Below, in pieces: positions 8,839-18,585 of a DNA stretch of 64,000 nt (within the stretch, counting starts at the first letter, position 1; each line of letters starts with the position of its first letter). The notes beneath the pieces were generated by a model. That model made no database searches, was not told where the DNA came from, and saw only the letters and a list, made by a program, of their open reading frames with translations. Origin of the DNA: UTCFX2 sp963788145 (lineage in GTDB: Bacteria; Chloroflexota; Anaerolineae; Anaerolineales; UBA4823); contig CAWBFQ010000014.1 of NCBI GenBank assembly GCA_963788145.1, forward strand, positions 1-64,000. Reading direction: 5' to 3'. The position numbers and the translations under genes were made by a program.

Positions 8839-8945
8839 GCGGGAGTCTGCCACATTTTCGGGCTTTTTCCAAGTCCCGCTCGCCAGCCGGTACCCCAAGC
8901 TGTTGGGTGGGTAATTTCCAGGTCAAAAGGTGTTAAAATAACAGC
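8839..8945. other. junction region with imperfect hairpin
   Basis: GGCTGGCGGGA near 8835 pairs with TCCCGCTCGCCAGCC near 8876-8890 around a 30-base spacer. The rest, up to the toxin-antitoxin scar at 8946, has no recognisable gene. The apparent minus-strand ORF here only extends the hypE fragment into unrelated sequence. Confidence 0.4.
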
Positions 8946-9173
8946 GTGAGAATCTATCTTGATTTATGCGCCATTCAAAGACCTCTAATTGAAATTAATC
9001 AGCAAGCGATCCAGCTGCTCTATAAAGAGCTATGGGCTGTTGACGCTGTTCGTTTTCTCAAACAGTTTAGTCAAGGCTATGGAAATTATACTCAAGAGCG
9101 GGAAGTGAGCTTTGCAAATATATCTCTTGATGACATTGTAAGCGAAATCGAGCAGCAGAGAAAAACAGCATAG
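8946..9173 (+). pseudogene. scar joining a PIN toxin start to an antitoxin-like C-terminus
   Basis: The 75-residue frame begins MRIYLDLCAIQRPL, the characteristic first strand of VapC-like PIN nucleases with the catalytic Asp. It then switches to a sequence of another type (AVDAVRFLKQFSQGYGNYTQ and DDIVSEIEQQRK), which resembles small antitoxins normally encoded just upstream of such PIN genes. The order is reversed and the body of the PIN domain is missing, so this looks like a deletion or recombination product. It might still be translated from GTG 8946. Function is not assigned. Confidence 0.5.
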
Positions 9174-9192
9174 CCATAGAAAGGGAGAAAAG

Positions 9193-10608
9193 ATGAAAAC
9201 CATTGTCACCATTCCATCGGAAGTCACCCTGTTTAAGCATGTCAACATCTTCGACGGGAGCAGCGAGAAACTGCTGAAAGACTACGACGTGCTTGTGATC
9301 AAGAACCTGATCAAGAAGATCGACAAGAATATCGGAATTGCAGACACCTACGAAATTGATGTGAAAACCGGTGGTTTCAAAGAGGTGCCGTCCAGTGAAC
9401 CTGTGCCTCAAGGATACGCAACTGGTCTCGTCACGGTGTACGAGCCCGAAACGATGGTCAAGAAAGAGGTCAAGGTCAATGTCATTGATGGAAAAGGGCG
9501 GACGCTGATGCCGGGCCTGATCGACGCGCACGCCCATACCATGATGTCGGATGTTCCGTTGAGTGTGCTGTTGACTGCTGATCTGGGCTACATCACGCTC
9601 GTCCATGGACGGGCGGCCACGCAACAGTTGATGCGCGGTTTCACTGCGGTGCGCGATGTTGGCGGACCGTCTTTCGGCCTCAAGCGCGCGATCGACGAAG
9701 GAGTTGTGCCCGGCCCGAGGATCTGGCCATCGGGAGCAACGATCACGCAAACCTCTGGGCACGGCGATTTCCGCTCACCAGTGCATGACCTCCCCAGGGG
9801 GGTAAGCGGCGACCGGCACTATAGCGAGATATTCGGTTTCTCGGCCATCGCTGACGGTCGCGCCGAAGTGCTGCGCGCTGTACGCGAGCAGCTAATGAAA
9901 GGTGCGAGCCAGATCAAGGTCATGGCCGGCGGCGGAGTGGCATCGAATTACGACCCGCTCGATGTCGTGCAGTACAGCGAGGATGAGATGCGCGCCGCTG
10001 TGGAGGCCGCGGCTGCCTGGAACACCTACGTAGCCGTGCACACCTACACTCCGGCCGCAATTCAGCAGGCCATCCGTGCTGGCGTGAAATGCATCGAGCA
10101 TGCTCAGCTCGTCGACGAGGAAACCGTGAAAATGGCGACTAAGGCCGGCGTGTGGTTGAGCTTGCAGCCCTTCCTTGACGACGAGGACGCGATCGCCTTC
10201 CCGGAAGGCTCGCAGAATCGCCAGAAGCTGCTCCAGATGACCAGCGGCACTGACAACGCCTACAGATTCGCCAAGAAGTATGGCGCCAAGATTGCCTGGG
10301 GATCTGACACCCTGTTCGACCCCGAGCTTGCCAAGAAGCAGGGCAAGCAGCTCGCGAAGATGACGCGCTGGTTCACACCCTTCGAGATTTTGAAGATGGC
10401 CACCCACGATAACGCCGAGTTACTGGCGCTATCTGGGCCGCGCAACCCGTATCCTGGCCGCTTGGGCGTCATTGAGGAAGGCGCATTGGCCGACCTGATC
10501 GTGGTGGACGGCAATCCGCTGCAGAACATCGAACTGTTCGTTGACCCGGATAAGAACTTAAAAGTGATCATGAAGGACGGGAAGATCTACAAGAATGTTC
10601 TGGATTGA
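9193..10608 (+). CDS. metal-dependent amidohydrolase (imidazolonepropionase/prolidase-like)
   Basis: 471 residues. An N-terminal beta-sandwich is followed by LMPGLIDAHAHTMM (metal-binding HxH near residue 111), TAVRDVGGPSFGLKRAIDEG, the Lys region QIKVMAGGGVAS, the His ligands AVHTYT and IEHAQL, and the Asp ligand WGSDTLFD. This is the layout of the cytosolic amidohydrolase group that includes Xaa-Pro dipeptidases and imidazolonepropionase-like enzymes. No signal peptide is visible. The substrate cannot be told from sequence. Start ATG 9193 follows AAGGGAGAAAAG. It is flanked by hypE pieces and followed 11 bases after the stop by an attC-like hairpin, so it may be an acquired cassette. Confidence 0.8.
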   Translation: MKTIVTIPSEVTLFKHVNIFDGSSEKLLKDYDVLVIKNLIKKIDKNIGIADTYEIDVKTGGFKEVPSSEPVPQGYATGLVTVYEPETMVKKEVKVNVIDGKGRTLMPGLIDAHAHTMMSDVPLSVLLTADLGYITLVHGRAATQQLMRGFTAVRDVGGPSFGLKRAIDEGVVPGPRIWPSGATITQTSGHGDFRSPVHDLPRGVSGDRHYSEIFGFSAIADGRAEVLRAVREQLMKGASQIKVMAGGGVASNYDPLDVVQYSEDEMRAAVEAAAAWNTYVAVHTYTPAAIQQAIRAGVKCIEHAQLVDEETVKMATKAGVWLSLQPFLDDEDAIAFPEGSQNRQKLLQMTSGTDNAYRFAKKYGAKIAWGSDTLFDPELAKKQGKQLAKMTRWFTPFEILKMATHDNAELLALSGPRNPYPGRLGVIEEGALADLIVVDGNPLQNIELFVDPDKNLKVIMKDGKIYKNVLD

Positions 10609-10618
10609 CAATTCGATC

Positions 10619-10679
10619 GCCTAAAAACTGGTTGTAGCGGACGGCGCTTAGCCGCCGCCGCTGAACCGGAGCGTTAGAT
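10619..10679 (+). repeat. attC-like recombination site (candidate)
   Basis: The right core GTTAGAT (10673-10679) fits GTTRRRY. The left core GCCTAAA (10619-10625) is one base from RYYYAAC. Between them, ACTGGTTGTAGCGG pairs with CCGCTGAACCGGAG with one unpaired base, and an inner GGCGCTTAGCCGCC closes the fold. The size (61 bases) and position just after a stop codon suit integron cassettes. No integrase is in the window and only one site is seen, so a simple hairpin remains possible. Confidence 0.35.
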
Positions 10680-10699
10680 GACCTGAGCTGAGTTTTTTT

Positions 10700-11728
10700 T
10701 CAACAAATCCTCGGCAGCATCTCCCCCGATAACCGATCGACGATGCGCGTGCTGCCCAGGTTGGTGCGCATGATCACCCGCCCGGGCTGGTCCGCCAATA
10801 CCTGGCCGATCCGCACCGCCTCTTCGCCGTAGCGCGTCCGGCGCATGGCCTGCAATACGCGCTCGGCGTCTTGGGCGGCGACGAAGGCGACCAGTTTGCC
10901 CTCGTTGGCGATGTAGAGCGGGTCGAAGCCGAGCACCTCGCAGGCCGCCGCCACCGGCGGGCGCAGCGGGATGGCGGCCTCCTCCAGCAGCACGCCCACC
11001 TGCGACTGGATCGCGATCTCGTTCAGGGTGGTCGCCAATCCGCCGCGGGTTGGGTCGCGCAGCACGTGAATTTCCGCCCCAGTAGCCAGCATGGCCCGCG
11101 TCAGGTGGTTGAGCGGAGCGACATCGCTCTCCAAATCGATCTCAAAGCCCAGGTCGCCGCGGGCAGCCAGGACGGCGATGCCGTGATCGCCGATCGGGCC
11201 GGAGAGCAGGACCACATCGCCCGGGCGGGCTTGCGCGCCGCCGATCGTTCGCCCCTCGCCGATCAAGCCAAACCCGGTGGTGTTGATATACAACCCATCC
11301 GCCTTGCCGCGCTGGACCACCTTGGTGTCGCCGGCCACGATGCTCACCCCGGCTTCGGCGGCGGCTTCCATCATCGAATGGACCACCCGCTCCAGCACGG
11401 CCATCTCCAGCCCTTCTTCGAGGATGAAGCCAGCGGTCAGGTAGAGCGGCTCTGCGCCGAGCATGGCCACATCATTGACCGTGCCGCACACCGCCAGCTT
11501 GCCGATATCGCCGCCGGGGAAGAAGAGCGGGTAGACCACGTGCGAATCGGTGCTGACCGCCAGCCGACCGCCCGCGCCCAGCGGGATCACAGCCGCGTCA
11601 TCGCCGGCCCGCAGCAGCGGGTTGTCGAAATGGGGCAGGAAAAGTCGGGCGATCAGGTCGTGCGACATCTTGCCGCCGCTGCCATGTCCCATCACGATCT
11701 GCTCGTGATGCGGCAGCGGGAGGGGCAA
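10700..11728 (-). CDS. hypE: hydrogenase maturation protein HypE
   Basis: 342 residues with the PurM/SelD-like ATP-binding fold: GHGSGGKMSHDLI at the N-terminus, a DDAAVIPL motif, VCGTVNDVAMLGA, and the C-terminal PRIC whose final Cys carries the carbamoyl group. HypE dehydrates HypF-delivered thiocarbamate to thiocyanate, the cyanide donor for the NiFe centre. It is the last gene of hypABFCDE, 78 bases after hypD, with a palindrome between them. Its 3' end is duplicated twice to the left (4957-5140 and 8687-8838). Confidence 0.95.
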   Translation of the reverse strand: MPLPLPHHEQIVMGHGSGGKMSHDLIARLFLPHFDNPLLRAGDDAAVIPLGAGGRLAVSTDSHVVYPLFFPGGDIGKLAVCGTVNDVAMLGAEPLYLTAGFILEEGLEMAVLERVVHSMMEAAAEAGVSIVAGDTKVVQRGKADGLYINTTGFGLIGEGRTIGGAQARPGDVVLLSGPIGDHGIAVLAARGDLGFEIDLESDVAPLNHLTRAMLATGAEIHVLRDPTRGGLATTLNEIAIQSQVGVLLEEAAIPLRPPVAAACEVLGFDPLYIANEGKLVAFVAAQDAERVLQAMRRTRYGEEAVRIGQVLADQPGRVIMRTNLGSTRIVDRLSGEMLPRIC

Positions 11729-11775
11729 ACCGGTCCATCTGCGAGTGTCATAAGGCTGTCCTATCTGCTGACGTC

Positions 11776-11806
11776 AGAACTCCGAGTTCTGAGAGAACTC
11801 GGAGTT

Positions 11807-11808
<2 letters not shown>
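11776..11808. repeat. double palindrome between hypD and hypE
   Basis: AGAACTCCGAGTTCT (11776-11790) and AGAACTCGGAGTTCT (11794-11808) are exact reverse complements with a 3-base spacer. Each half is itself a palindrome (AGAACTC/GAGTTCT). It overlaps the hypD stop at 11807-11809. No U-run follows on the minus strand. It may act as an RNA-processing or stabilising hairpin between the two genes, or be a small repeat. Confidence 0.6.
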
Positions 11809-12903
<1,095 letters not shown>

Positions 12904-12907
<4 letters not shown>

Positions 12908-13194
12908 CCAGGCGCTCCGGGCAGGTTCGCTCGCAGGTCGTGCTCATCCCCCACCGTGAGTTCCTCTTCAAATTCACCGATCTCTTTCAACAGCGCCAGG
13001 GTCTCCTGGGCCTCGACTTCATCGATCAGGTGCAGGGCGAAACCGACATGCACCACGGTATAATCGCCAACCTGGGCTTCGGGGACGTACGCCAGGCAGG
13101 TCTCGCGCTGCAAACCGCCAAAATCGACCTTGCCCATCAACAGACCACCCTTTTCATATATCTCAACAATCTTTCCTGGGACGCCTAAACACAT
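12904..13194 (-). CDS. hypC: hydrogenase maturation chaperone HypC/HupF
   Basis: 96 residues beginning MCLGVPGKIVEIY, the signature whose Cys2 (after Met removal) binds the Fe(CN)2CO unit and the hydrogenase large-subunit precursor. The OB-like body includes VGDYTVVHVGFALHLID. The C-terminal tail of about 20 residues (ELTVGDEHDLRANLPGAPG) is somewhat longer than usual. It sits between hypF and hypD and overlaps hypD by four bases, which suggests translational coupling. Confidence 0.93.
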
Positions 13195-13197
13195 ACC

Positions 13198-15705
13198 TCA
13201 CACTCCTATGGATAAAAAACCAGTAAGCCGGGCGATCGCCGAGACCGCCTGGCCGAGCGCCAGCCCGCCGTCATTGGGCGGGACCTGGCGATGGAGATAA
13301 ATCTCAAATCCGGCTTCCTGCAGCAAACCAACCGTCAGGGCAAGCAGGAACGTATTCTGCCATACACCGCCGCTCAACACCACCTGTTGGGTATCATTTT
13401 CCCGGCTCAGGTCGGTGCAGACATCCCGGACCATGATCGCCACCCCGCTGTGGAAACGGGCTGCAATCTTCGGGACACCGACCCCGGCGCGCAAATCGGT
13501 CACGATCTGCTGGAAGAGCGGGGATGGGTCGATCTGATAGGGTGGAGCGGGCCGCTCTGGCGAGCCGTCCCCGGCCTGTCCTGAGGAAGGAGGATCTAAC
13601 CGTTCGAACGAATAATAGGCCGATTCGCGCCCATCCACCAGGGCTTCCATCTCGATGGCCGCCTGGGCTTCGTAATTGACCGTCTGGCGCACCCCGGCCA
13701 GCGCGGCCACCGCGTCGAACAAACGACCCATGCTGGAAGTGAGCGGGCTGTTCAGCCCGGTCTGAAGCTGGCGGCTGAGAGCCTGCAGGCGCGGGATTGG
13801 GGCGGTTAAAGAACTTTCGAGGTCGGAAGGCGCCAAAGCGTGGCGCACCGGCGCCAAATCCTCTTCCCATTCGATCCCGGCCTGCCGCAGCCAGGCCAAA
13901 GCTACCCGCCAGGGCTCGCGCGTCGCCCGGTCGCCGCCGGGCAGCGGCACATAAGCCAGGTGGGCCGCCCGCCGGTAGGAGGCGTAATCGGCCAGCAAGA
14001 ATTCGCCGCCCCAGATCGCCCCATCATCGCCATACCCCGTACCGTCAAAGGACACCCCGATCAGCGGGCGCTGGCCGTCGAGGCCATTCTCGGCCATGCA
14101 GGCGGCGATGTGAGCATGGTGATGCTGCACACTGATCAGCGGCAAGTCCTCACGTTCGGCGCGAGCCTGGGCATAGCGGGTGGCCAGGTAGTCGGGGTGA
14201 AGATCGCAGGCAATCGCTTCGGGCTTGATCCGGAAAAGGCGCTCGAAATGGGCAACCCCCTGCTCAAACGAAGCCAGCGTTTCCATGTTCTCCAGATCGC
14301 CGATGTGGTGGCTGAGGAAGGCATAACGACCGCGAGTCAGGCAGAAAGTGTTCTTCAGTTCAGCGCCGGCAGCCAGCAGCGGCGGCGCCTCAAACGCCAG
14401 GCGGACCGGGTCAGGCGCATAACCGCGCCCGCGCCGGATGGGATACAGGGCGGAAGAAGCTGCGGATACTACCGGCTTTGATTCGGCCTGGCGTCCAAGC
14501 TCGGCCCGGGTAGCCGGGAACATGCGCACGACCGAGTCGTCACAGCGAATATAGATATCGCGATCATGCATCAAATAGGCGTCCGCCAGCGAAGCCAGAG
14601 AACGGCGCGCCGCTTCGTTCGTGGTGCAAATCGGCTCCTCACTCAGGTTTCCGCTCGTCATCACCAGGGGCGGCATATCAAATGAAACTGGCGCCGATTC
14701 TGGATCGGCAAAGAGCAAGTAATGCAGCGGGGTGTAGGGCAGCATCACCCCGAGCGTATTCTGGCCGGGAGAAATCTGATCTGAAAGGATCGAATTGCGC
14801 CTGCGGCGCACAATTACGATCGGGCGCTCGCGCCGCTCCAGCAGACCGCGCTCGACCGGGCTGAGCAAACAGTGAGCGCCAGCCATCTCGACATCGACCA
14901 TCATCAAGGCGAATGGTTTATCCACCCGCAGTTTGCGCTTGCGCAGCTCTGCCACCGCCTGCGCATTGGTCGCGTCGCAGGCCAGGTGGAAGCCGCCCAG
15001 CCCCTTGATCGCCAAAATCCTGCCACGCATCAGCATCTGGCGGGCCTGACGCAGCGCCTGCTCGCCATGGCTGGCTGGCGTACCTGCTGAGTTCAATTCC
15101 AGCCAAACCTGAGGCCCACAATTCGGGCAGGCGACCGGCTGGGCGTGAAAACGGCGGTCGAGCGGATCCTGGTATTCGGCGGCGCAATCGGCGCACATCT
15201 CAAATGGCGCCATGGTCGTGTTGGGCCGGTCATAAGGGATATCTTGAATGATGGTGAAGCGCGGCCCGCAGTTGGTGCAGTTGATAAATGGATAGCGGTA
15301 GCGCCGGTCGTTGGGGTCAAACAACTCGCGCAGACAATCCTCGCAGATGCTGACATCCGGCGAGATGGGTTGAAAATCAGCTGGTTCGGCGGCGGAGTGC
15401 AGGATTTCAAACGCCGAAAAGCCGTTCGGAGGCTGCCAATCAACGGTCACCTGGTCAATGTGAGCCAGCGCAGGCGCTTCGGACTGGAGGGCGGCGACAA
15501 AAGCTTCCAGAGCCGGACGCAAGCCATCCACCTCGATATCCACCCCGGCGGAGGTGTTGCGCACCCATCCGAATAGCTCGAACCGGCGGGCCAGGCTATA
15601 AACAAATGGGCGGAAGCCAACCCCCTGGACGATCCCGTTGATATGGAGGCGGACCCCCTGCGTACCTTGGGGCAGGCCTGCGAGCGTCATACGGTCAGCG
15701 CCCAT
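13198..15705 (-). CDS. hypF: carbamoyltransferase HypF
   Basis: 835 residues with the complete HypF layout: N-terminal acylphosphatase domain (NGIVQGVGFRPFVYSLA), two zinc-finger pairs (CEDCLRELFDP, CTNCGPRFTI, CADCAAEYQDP, CPNCGPQ), a YrdC-like domain (residues ~200-380) and a C-terminal Kae1-like domain with VQHHHAHIAACMAENG and SGGVWQN. It uses carbamoyl phosphate and ATP to carbamoylate the HypE C-terminal Cys. The gene is uninterrupted and of normal length. It lies between hypB and hypC with gaps of about 15 bases or less. Confidence 0.95.
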   Translation of the reverse strand: MGADRMTLAGLPQGTQGVRLHINGIVQGVGFRPFVYSLARRFELFGWVRNTSAGVDIEVDGLRPALEAFVAALQSEAPALAHIDQVTVDWQPPNGFSAFEILHSAAEPADFQPISPDVSICEDCLRELFDPNDRRYRYPFINCTNCGPRFTIIQDIPYDRPNTTMAPFEMCADCAAEYQDPLDRRFHAQPVACPNCGPQVWLELNSAGTPASHGEQALRQARQMLMRGRILAIKGLGGFHLACDATNAQAVAELRKRKLRVDKPFALMMVDVEMAGAHCLLSPVERGLLERRERPIVIVRRRRNSILSDQISPGQNTLGVMLPYTPLHYLLFADPESAPVSFDMPPLVMTSGNLSEEPICTTNEAARRSLASLADAYLMHDRDIYIRCDDSVVRMFPATRAELGRQAESKPVVSAASSALYPIRRGRGYAPDPVRLAFEAPPLLAAGAELKNTFCLTRGRYAFLSHHIGDLENMETLASFEQGVAHFERLFRIKPEAIACDLHPDYLATRYAQARAEREDLPLISVQHHHAHIAACMAENGLDGQRPLIGVSFDGTGYGDDGAIWGGEFLLADYASYRRAAHLAYVPLPGGDRATREPWRVALAWLRQAGIEWEEDLAPVRHALAPSDLESSLTAPIPRLQALSRQLQTGLNSPLTSSMGRLFDAVAALAGVRQTVNYEAQAAIEMEALVDGRESAYYSFERLDPPSSGQAGDGSPERPAPPYQIDPSPLFQQIVTDLRAGVGVPKIAARFHSGVAIMVRDVCTDLSRENDTQQVVLSGGVWQNTFLLALTVGLLQEAGFEIYLHRQVPPNDGGLALGQAVSAIARLTGFLSIGV

Positions 15706-15720
15706 TGCTGCAACCGCGGC

Positions 15721-16389
15721 TCAATCCATGCTCCGAGCAGCAGCCTGGTCGGCCAGCCAGTCGGCCCAGGCCTGTATGCCCTCGCCTGTACGACAGGAGA
15801 GCGGGAAGGTCACCAAACCCGGGTTGAGCATCTCGACCCCACGCCGGAAGTAGCCCATATCAAAGGGGACATAGGGCAGCAGGTCGATCTTATTGATAAT
15901 GAGCGCGTCCACACCGCGATACATCCCGGGGTATTTATAGGGTTTGTCATCGCCTTCGGGGACCGAAGCGATCAGTACGCTCTTATGGGTGCCCAGCCGG
16001 AAGCTGGCAGGACAGATCAGATTGCCCACGTTTTCAACGATCATCAGATCGAGTTGGGACAGGTCGAACTGCGGCAACGCAGCCTGAAACATGACCGCAT
16101 CCAGGTGGCAATTCCCACCGGTATTGATCTGCACCGCCGGGACACCTTGCGCGCTCACTTTATCGGCGTCAATGGTGACCGGGGCTGTATCTCCCTCAAC
16201 CACAGCCATCCGCAGACGGTTGGATAGCGCCTCGATCGTGCGCAGGATCAGGCTGGTCTTGCCGGCGCCAGGCGAAGCCATGATGTTGATCGAAAAAACG
16301 CCGTGCTCCTGCAGTTGGCGCTGGTTCTCCAGCGCGAGCTGGTCGTTGGCGTTTAGAATTTGCTCGACGATTGTAATGCTTTGTGACAT
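15721..16389 (-). CDS. hypB: hydrogenase nickel incorporation GTPase HypB
   Basis: 222 residues with P-loop ASPGAGKTSLI, the metal-binding INTGGNCHLDA segment, VENVGNLICPASF and the NKIDLL base-recognition motif. HypB supplies nickel to the large subunit in a GTP-dependent way with HypA. The His-rich N-terminal nickel store found in some homologues is absent, so it should act as a regulatory GTPase rather than a nickel reserve. It is 21 bases downstream of hypA. Confidence 0.95.
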   Translation of the reverse strand: MSQSITIVEQILNANDQLALENQRQLQEHGVFSINIMASPGAGKTSLILRTIEALSNRLRMAVVEGDTAPVTIDADKVSAQGVPAVQINTGGNCHLDAVMFQAALPQFDLSQLDLMIVENVGNLICPASFRLGTHKSVLIASVPEGDDKPYKYPGMYRGVDALIINKIDLLPYVPFDMGYFRRGVEMLNPGLVTFPLSCRTGEGIQAWADWLADQAAARSMD

Positions 16390-16410
16390 AAAAACCTCAT
16401 TTGATGTGAT

Positions 16411-16752
16411 TCAATCCACTTCGATTGAATCTAATAAGAATTGATCGCCAGAAGCGACCAGAATTTTCTCGCTGTGGCAATGCGGACAGGCAAAATCCTC
16501 GCCGTCGGGCGAGTAGCGGACGCCGCATTCCTGGCACAACAATTCCACCGGGATACGGCGAAAATGGAGGATTGCACCTTCGGCGATGGTATCCTTACTG
16601 ATTATATCCCAATAGAATTGGACCGAATCATCAACGATTGTGGCCAGCTGCCCGATCACCAGATAGATGCCGGTCACCCGGCTGGCCTGGGCTTGATCTG
16701 CGGTGCGCAGAACGGTCTTCAGAACGCTTTCGGTGACTGCCAACTCATGCAT
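16411..16752 (-). CDS. hypA: hydrogenase nickel-binding protein HypA
   Basis: 113 residues starting MHELAVTESVL, which provides the N-terminal His2 nickel ligand. The zinc site is built from CQECGVRY and CPHCHSE. HypA delivers nickel together with HypB. It is the first gene of hypABFCDE, so the operon promoter should lie between 16752 and tRNA-Ser. No hydrogenase structural gene is present in the window, so the client enzyme is encoded elsewhere. Confidence 0.95.
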   Translation of the reverse strand: MHELAVTESVLKTVLRTADQAQASRVTGIYLVIGQLATIVDDSVQFYWDIISKDTIAEGAILHFRRIPVELLCQECGVRYSPDGEDFACPHCHSEKILVASGDQFLLDSIEVD

Positions 16753-16800
16753 TGAATTCTATTGCGCTCACATTCTCCATCACAGAATTAAAGAATGGAC

Positions 16801-16827
16801 GGATGCAACCGAACGGGTGTTGCATCC
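16801..16827 (-). terminator. hairpin downstream of tRNA-Ser
   Basis: GGATGCAAC and GTTGCATCC form a 9-bp stem around an ~9-base loop, about 20 bases beyond the 3' end of the tRNA on the minus strand and followed by a weak T-rich stretch. It probably ends the tRNA transcript before hypA. Confidence 0.5.
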
Positions 16828-16844
16828 GCATCCATGTCGGACCA

Positions 16845-16934
<90 letters not shown>

Positions 16935-17067
16935 CTGGAAATTCTACCATATCCAGCAGATGACTGCAAATTCAGAACCATTCTCGTGCATATCGCCCAG
17001 GCTCATGCTATACTTGAAACGAAAATGCTTTGGGATGAAATCATCCAGGTTCGGACCAACACGATCC

Positions 17068-18585
17068 ATGACACATATCGCCCGTTCCTCCCTGATTATC
17101 GCCGTCTTCTTCGGCGCAGATAAGATCCTGGGCTTCTTGCGCCAGGTGTTGATCGCGCGCCAGTTTGGCCTGACCTATGAGATCGACGTCTTCAACGCCG
17201 CAAACAACATCCCCGATCTGCTCTCGGCGCTGATCTCGGGCGGTGCGCTGGGCGTCGCCCTGATCCCGGTGCTTTCTGAATTCCTGCAAAAACGCGGTAA
17301 GGCGGCTGCCTGGGAAGTGTTCTCTCGCACGCTCAACCTGGCCTTCCTGGTAACAGCCCTGATCTCCATTTTGATCGCGGTTTTCGCCAGCCCGCTGGTG
17401 CGATATGTGATTGCGCCCGGTTTCCCGGCCGAGCAACATGCCCTGACCGTCCGGCTGATGCGGCTGGATCTGCTGGCGATCCTGATTTTTTCAATCAGCG
17501 GATTGGTGATGGCAGGGTTACAGGCAAATCAACACTTCTTGCTGCCAGCTATGGCCCCTGGGTTCTACAACCTGGGGCAAATCTTCGGCGTAGCAGTATT
17601 AGCGCCGCAAACCGGGATCACGATCGGCCCACTCAGCCTGCCAGGTTATGGGATGGGCATCTACGGACTGATTTACGGCGTGATCCTGGGAGCGCTGCTG
17701 CACCTGGCGATCCAAATCCCCGGGCTGGTCCATTACAAATTCCGCTGGATACCCGCGATTGGATTGCGGAACCCCGCATTGCATCAGGTGCTGCGCCTGC
17801 TGGGGCCACGGGTGGCGACCATGTTCTTCCTGCAGGTCTTTTTCATCGCCCGCGACAACCTGGCATCCCGGTTGGGTGAAGGCTCGGTGACCGCGCTGAA
17901 CTATGGCTGGTTCATTATGCAGGTTCCAGAAACTTTGATCGGGTCGGCGCTGGCGATCGCCCTGTTGCCAACATTATCGGAAATCTTCGCTCGTGGGGAG
18001 CGGCAGGTCTTCGGGGATACCATCCAACGGGCGGTGCGGGTGCTGCTGGCGCTGACCGTACCGGTTGCCGCGCTCCTGGCGGTCGGAATTGAGCCGCTGA
18101 TCCCGCTGATCTTTGGCTTCGACGCAGCAGGCAGTCAACTGGTACTATGGGCGACGCGGGCATACCTCTTTGGGCTGATGGGACACGCTTTGCTTGAAAC
18201 GGCAGCCCGCTCTTTTTATGCCCAACAGGACGCCCGTACACCGCTATACCTGGCTGCATTAAACGCACTATTTTATATTCTGTTGGCAACCAGTTTTTCA
18301 AGATGGTTGGGAGCGCCAGGGATCGCCCTGGCGAACACATTCGCCTTCAGCCTGGAAGCGCTATTGTTGTTGCTCTTGTTGCGCCGGAGCTATCCACAGG
18401 CGCTTTCCGTCAGCGGAACGCTGCTGCGCTCCCTGCTGGCAGCGTTAGCAGGCAGCATACTCACATTCGTGGTGATGCAACTCCCACTGCCCGCCCTGGC
18501 AGCGGCTCCGCTGGGCATGGCTTTGGGTGGATTGCTGGCATTGCCATTCATCTGGCCTGAAATCAAGACTCTGGTAAAACTATGA
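17068..18585 (+). CDS. murJ: lipid II flippase MurJ (MviN family)
   Basis: About 505 residues and 13-14 hydrophobic segments. The N-terminus IARSSLIIAVFFGADKILGF and RQFGLTYEIDVFNAANNIPD match the MurJ signature for the first helices and the cavity. MurJ moves lipid-linked peptidoglycan precursors across the membrane. The ATG at 17068 (MTHIARSS) is chosen because upstream codons read through non-homologous sequence. It overlaps the protease gene downstream (ATGA at 18582-18585). Confidence 0.88.
   Translation: MTHIARSSLIIAVFFGADKILGFLRQVLIARQFGLTYEIDVFNAANNIPDLLSALISGGALGVALIPVLSEFLQKRGKAAAWEVFSRTLNLAFLVTALISILIAVFASPLVRYVIAPGFPAEQHALTVRLMRLDLLAILIFSISGLVMAGLQANQHFLLPAMAPGFYNLGQIFGVAVLAPQTGITIGPLSLPGYGMGIYGLIYGVILGALLHLAIQIPGLVHYKFRWIPAIGLRNPALHQVLRLLGPRVATMFFLQVFFIARDNLASRLGEGSVTALNYGWFIMQVPETLIGSALAIALLPTLSEIFARGERQVFGDTIQRAVRVLLALTVPVAALLAVGIEPLIPLIFGFDAAGSQLVLWATRAYLFGLMGHALLETAARSFYAQQDARTPLYLAALNALFYILLATSFSRWLGAPGIALANTFAFSLEALLLLLLLRRSYPQALSVSGTLLRSLLAALAGSILTFVVMQLPLPALAAAPLGMALGGLLALPFIWPEIKTLVKL

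Noticed and set aside
8687..8926. 79-residue minus-strand protein
   Set aside because: It is the hypE tail fused to unrelated upstream sequence with no start signal, not a gene in its own right.
16801..16827. Riboswitch upstream of hypA
   Set aside because: The hairpin lies just after tRNA-Ser and is better explained as its terminator; no conserved metal-sensing RNA motif is visible.
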